DNA of 64,000 nucleotides from Taxawa tesnikishii (nom. ined.) (lineage: Eukaryota > Ascomycota > Dothideomycetes > Dothideales): contig JAPDRO010000005.1 in the NCBI GenBank assembly GCA_030247885.1, positions 620,001 to 684,000 of the forward strand, read 5' to 3'. Below, piece after piece: positions 60,583 through 64,000 of this stretch (the first letter of the stretch is position 1; the number at the start of each line of letters is the position of its first letter). The translations under genes and the position numbers were made by a program. The notes under the pieces were generated by a model. It saw nothing but the letters and a program-made list of their open reading frames with translations, was not told where the DNA came from and did no database searches.

Positions 60583-62286
60583 ATGGCGCTCGCGTCTCTG
60601 TTCATGGCACTCGAGGAGCAGACACTGCATCACCCATACCGCACTGTCGCTCTGTCCCTGCTAGTGCTCCCTCTTCTGTACCTCATCGCCAACGAGTTCG
60701 TCAGACGCAAGGCACGCCTTCCTGCCTTCAACGGCCCTTCCGGTCTCCCGCTCGTTGGAAACATTCCGGACATCAAGTACAATGCTTCGGAAAAATACCG
60801 GGAATGGTCGAAGCAATACGGCGACGTCTATCAGATCCAGCTTGGTAACATACCTGTCTTGGTCGTCAACAGCGCACAGTCCGCACGAGTCCTCTTTGGA
60901 CAGAATGCCCAGTCTCTGAGCTCGAGGCCAGTCTTCTACACTTTCCACAAGGTAAACACACGCCCTTGCACACGCATCCGGAGCGGTTCACTGATTCCCG
61001 GTGCGACAGGTTCTTTCGAACACGGCAGGCACAACAATCGGCACATCACCCTTCAGCGAATCACTCAAGCGGCGAAGAAAGGGCGCCGCTTCCGCCCTCA
61101 ACAAGCCCTCCGTACAATCCTACATCCCGCACTTGGATATCGAATCCCTCGCCTTTATCAAAGAAGGCTTCGAGGATGGCGCCGCAGGCACCAAGGCCGT
61201 CGACCCAATGCCAATGATCCAGCGTCTCAGTCTCAGCTTGGCACTTACCCTGAACTGGGGCACACGGATGGGCAGCCGCGACGACCACATGTTCCACGAG
61301 ATCACCGAGGTTGAGGAAGAGATCAGCAGGTTCAGAAGCACCACGGGCAATTTGCAGGACTACATTCCCCTCTTGCGGCTGAACCCCTTCAGCTTCGGTT
61401 CAAAGCGGGCGAGGGAGATGCGCGACCGGCGGGACGTCTACTTGACCAAGCTGAACAAGGATCTGGATGACAGGATGGAGAAGGGAACGCACAAGCCGTG
61501 CATTCAGGCGAACGTCATCCTGGACAAAGAAGCTAGCTTGAACAAGGAGGAGTTGACGAGCATCAGCTTGACCATGTTGAGTGGCGGGCTGGACACCATC
61601 ACCACAGAGGTCGCTTGGGCTCTTGCGCTTCTCGCGCAGAGACCCGACATCCAGGACAAAGCGATCAAGGAGATCAGGAAGATGTACAGCGAGGAAGAGA
61701 TCCTGTGTGATCCCGAAGATGACATGAAGTGCGAATACGTCATGGCCCTCGTCAAGGAATTCTTGAGGTCAGTCGACGCTTCGCTCTTCCGTCCCCTACA
61801 GATACTAACCGCCGCGTCAGGTATTACTGTGTCCTCCGCCTCGCACTCCCACGTTCCACAGTCAAAGACGTGACCTACCAAGGCCGCCTCGTCCCTGCCG
61901 GCACGACCATCTTCCTCAACGCCTGGGCCTGTAACATGGACCCGAGCGTCTGGACCGATCCCCACGTCTTCCGTCCCGAGCGCTGGCTCGAACAACCGGA
62001 TGCTCCGCTCTTCACCTACGGTCTCGGATACCGCATGTGCGCAGGCAGCCTGTTGGCTAACAGGGAGCTATACCTCGTCTTCATGCGCATCCTGAGCTGC
62101 TTCGAGCTCCACAAGGCCAGCGACATTACCGAGGATTTCGTGGACCCGGTCAAGGGGAGCGCAGACCCGACGAGTCTGGTCACGATGCCCAAGCGGTACG
62201 AGGTCAAGTTTGTGCCGAGGAATGAGCGCATCTTGAGGCAGAAGTTGGAGGAGAGGAGGAAAGAGCTGGAGGAATCGGATGTGTGA
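60583..62286 (+). CDS. cytochrome P450, CYP504 (phenylacetate hydroxylase) family
   Basis: ER-bound P450 most like CYP504, the phenylacetate 2-hydroxylase (PhacA) or 3-hydroxyphenylacetate 6-hydroxylase (PhacB) that opens aromatic catabolism toward homogentisate. Exons 60583-60951, 61010-61767 and 61821-62286 sum to 1593 nt, 530 residues. It shows an N-terminal membrane segment, GPSGLPLVGNIPD, the C-helix-region SLKRRRKGAASALN, I-helix SGGLDTITTEVAW, YYCVLRLALPR, NAWACNMDPSVW, FRPERW, and the heme loop FTYGLGYRMCAGSLLANRELYL with Cys about 449. That last sequence is the most family-specific. No homogentisate-pathway genes are next to it. Confidence 0.88.
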
Positions 62287-62652
62287 GAGAGGCTTGATGT
62301 CTATAACTATCCAAAATCAAGGCGATTATTTGGCATCGCGAAGTGTGGCTGAAAAGAGCGATGCATTTGATTGAGTGTATGAAGAATGGCTTATCTCAAA
62401 GCTTTGACATTCCTTGGCGGTGGACCATCCAACCCCTCCGACACGTCGACACTGCGAGCATTCAGTCTTACTCAAGTCCTTGTGTACAAGGCAGGTTTTG
62501 CTCTATCCCTGTCGCAGTCTCGCCTCAAGTCGCCCTTCGTGCCGCACCCTTGTACTCAAAAGAAGCAATGAAATGAAGCAGCCAGTTGTATGCTAGCGGA
62601 CCGAAGCTGGACCAACCTTCGGGGACGAGCACGTAGGGAGCAGGACCACAGT
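62287..62652. other. intergenic
   Basis: CYP504 3' flank and promoter of the next gene. Nothing else seen. Confidence 0.45.
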
Positions 62653-64000
62653 ATGCCACATCCCTCGCGCATATATCCCAGAGACGAGGAGCTCGGCAAG
62701 CGCGATGACAACTATAGACCCTCAAAGAATGCCTCCGCAAACTGGCACTGGCGCGCACCTCTGCGCTGGCGCAAACGACGTCTCGCAGCCGGCGCGCTGG
62801 GCCTTTTCCTCGTTTGGCTGTTCATACACAATATCCCAACCGATCTGGGGACGATAGACGAGCGCATGGGACATGCGCTACGGCCCGGACATACCGTGTC
62901 TGGGAGAGGATTTGGGTACGCGCCGGCGCAAGACAAGGGTCCAAACGGTATGCCCATGGGTGCTCCGCCGCGGACGAAAGATGACGGATATGGGGGAACA
63001 ACGGAGGAGGAACATTACTTTTCTGGCCCGATCAAGTTCTACAAGCTCGCGAGATCCCTGCATGGCATTGCTAGGACTATGGGGTATAGGCAGCAGAACA
63101 GAAATGTCCTGTTTGCGGCCTCGAGTCTGAAGAGCGCGGCGAACCTGATACCCATGGCGTGCGAGATGGCGCGCTGGGACAGGAACTACGTCCATCTGGC
63201 CCTGTTGGGCAGGGAAGCCATGTCGCTGGAAGACGTGCTGGATGTGAATGGAATAGACACGAAGACCTGCACTGTTTTCTTCCACGACGGCAGGCCAGAC
63301 TATTCCGAGTACAGCACGGATATCAGAGCAGAAATCTCAGTGGCTGGCGCGATGAACCATATCGACAAGTTCATGCATCCGCAGGTCATCATCACCGACG
63401 ACTCGGCCGTGGAAGATGTGTTCTTCGTCCGAGGCATGAGATCGAAAGCGAAAGCTCTCGAAAGACCGATCATTGAGGTACCGAAGGGCAAGTATGAAGA
63501 CCTGTTGTGGATGAGTAGGTTGGATAGCGGAAGCTTGGCATCATGGCACAAGCCCAATATCAATATTCTGATCCACGCGCCGCCCGAATCGGCGGGCTCT
63601 CTGATAAGGAGCGTAAAATCCCTCGAGAAAGCCGACTATGCAGGCCTTACCGCGCCTCGCCTTACCATCGAGCTCCCTTTCCACATCGACCCATTCGAGC
63701 GTCGGTATTTGCAAGAACTTGAGTGGCCGCCGAACGGCGACTCGTTGGTACCGCACACTTCTACACTCACGCTGCAGCATCGCGTGGCACCCGGGAAGGC
63801 GACTACAGAATCCAATGCCGTCCGTTTACTCGAGTCTTTCTATCCTAGCAGCTCTTCGGATTCTCACGTCTTGTTGTTGTCTACACAAACCGAGCTCTCG
63901 CCTCTCTACTACCACTTCCTGCAGTACCTCATCCTCGAATACCGGTATGCGTCATACGGTCCTGGCGACCACGAAGCTCTCTTCGGCATTGCCTTGGCTA
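62653..64000 (+). CDS. glycosyltransferase-like type II membrane protein (5' part, runs off the window)
   Basis: Open without a stop from the ATG at 62653 to the window end (449 codons), with no intron. The N-terminus (MPHPSRIYPRDEELGKRDD) is cytosolic. A basic stretch and one membrane anchor (AAGALGLFLVWLFIHNIP, about residues 45-65) follow. The lumenal part has KFYKLARSLHGIARTMGYR, NVLFAASSLKSAANLIPMAC, MARWDRNYVHLALLGRE and LLWMSRLDSGSLASW, which I recognise from ascomycete proteins annotated as family-2-type glycosyltransferases. Acceptor and donor are unknown. Confidence 0.82.
   Translation, partial: MPHPSRIYPRDEELGKRDDNYRPSKNASANWHWRAPLRWRKRRLAAGALGLFLVWLFIHNIPTDLGTIDERMGHALRPGHTVSGRGFGYAPAQDKGPNGMPMGAPPRTKDDGYGGTTEEEHYFSGPIKFYKLARSLHGIARTMGYRQQNRNVLFAASSLKSAANLIPMACEMARWDRNYVHLALLGREAMSLEDVLDVNGIDTKTCTVFFHDGRPDYSEYSTDIRAEISVAGAMNHIDKFMHPQVIITDDSAVEDVFFVRGMRSKAKALERPIIEVPKGKYEDLLWMSRLDSGSLASWHKPNINILIHAPPESAGSLIRSVKSLEKADYAGLTAPRLTIELPFHIDPFERRYLQELEWPPNGDSLVPHTSTLTLQHRVAPGKATTESNAVRLLESFYPSSSSDSHVLLLSTQTELSPLYYHFLQYLILEYRYASYGPGDHEALFGIALA

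Overview
The window is nuclear DNA of a filamentous ascomycete (Pezizomycotina). Dothideomycetes is my best guess, at low confidence. The evidence is interrupted genes with short introns (mostly 47-100 nt, GT-AG, with one probable GC-AG), C- or G-ending codon preference, CT-rich leaders, and a typical filamentous-fungal gene set: a two-subunit-type ATP-citrate lyase, fused EgtD/EgtB ergothioneine synthase, Pps1, TYW4, Atg18, a Furry/Tao3 protein, NADPH-P450 reductase and CYP504. Introns were placed by hand. For every multi-exon model the summed exon length was checked for divisibility by three.

Layout. 0-9 kb: ATP-citrate lyase citrate-synthase-type subunit, a mitochondrial-type radical SAM protein, two uncharacterised genes. 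9-16 kb: ergothioneine synthase EGT1 and a large zinc-binding uncharacterised protein. 16-21 kb: a protein with an XPF-like C-terminus and an MDR oxidoreductase. 21-24 kb: a gene-poor stretch with a C17 tract, nested inverted repeats, a GAAA microsatellite and an F-box-like remnant. 24-33 kb: PPS1 phosphatase, then TYW4 divergent from ATG18. 33-41 kb: the giant Furry/TAO3 gene. 43-50 kb: cytochrome P450 reductase and an RBMS/MSSP-like RNA-binding protein. 51-56 kb: a Tvp15/COPI-associated membrane protein, peroxisomal D-amino-acid oxidase divergent from an OTU protease. 56-64 kb: two SDRs, a CYP504 P450 and the 5' part of a Golgi-type glycosyltransferase gene that runs off the window.

The genes look like dispersed housekeeping and catabolic loci, not one cluster. 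The only functional link I can defend is CPR supplying electrons to the CYP504 P450.

The strongest unexpected signal is systematic. Thirteen times, in eight otherwise sound genes, the reading frame jumps at a printed run of four or five identical bases, and each time exactly one extra base in that run restores the conserved protein and makes the CDS length divisible by three. The direction is always the same (one base missing). Homopolymer undercalling in the assembly is the simplest explanation. Real frameshifting or transcriptional slippage is the alternative to exclude. Anyone using this annotation should treat those genes as probably intact, not as pseudogenes. I found no CRISPR array, rRNA, convincing tRNA or complete transposon.
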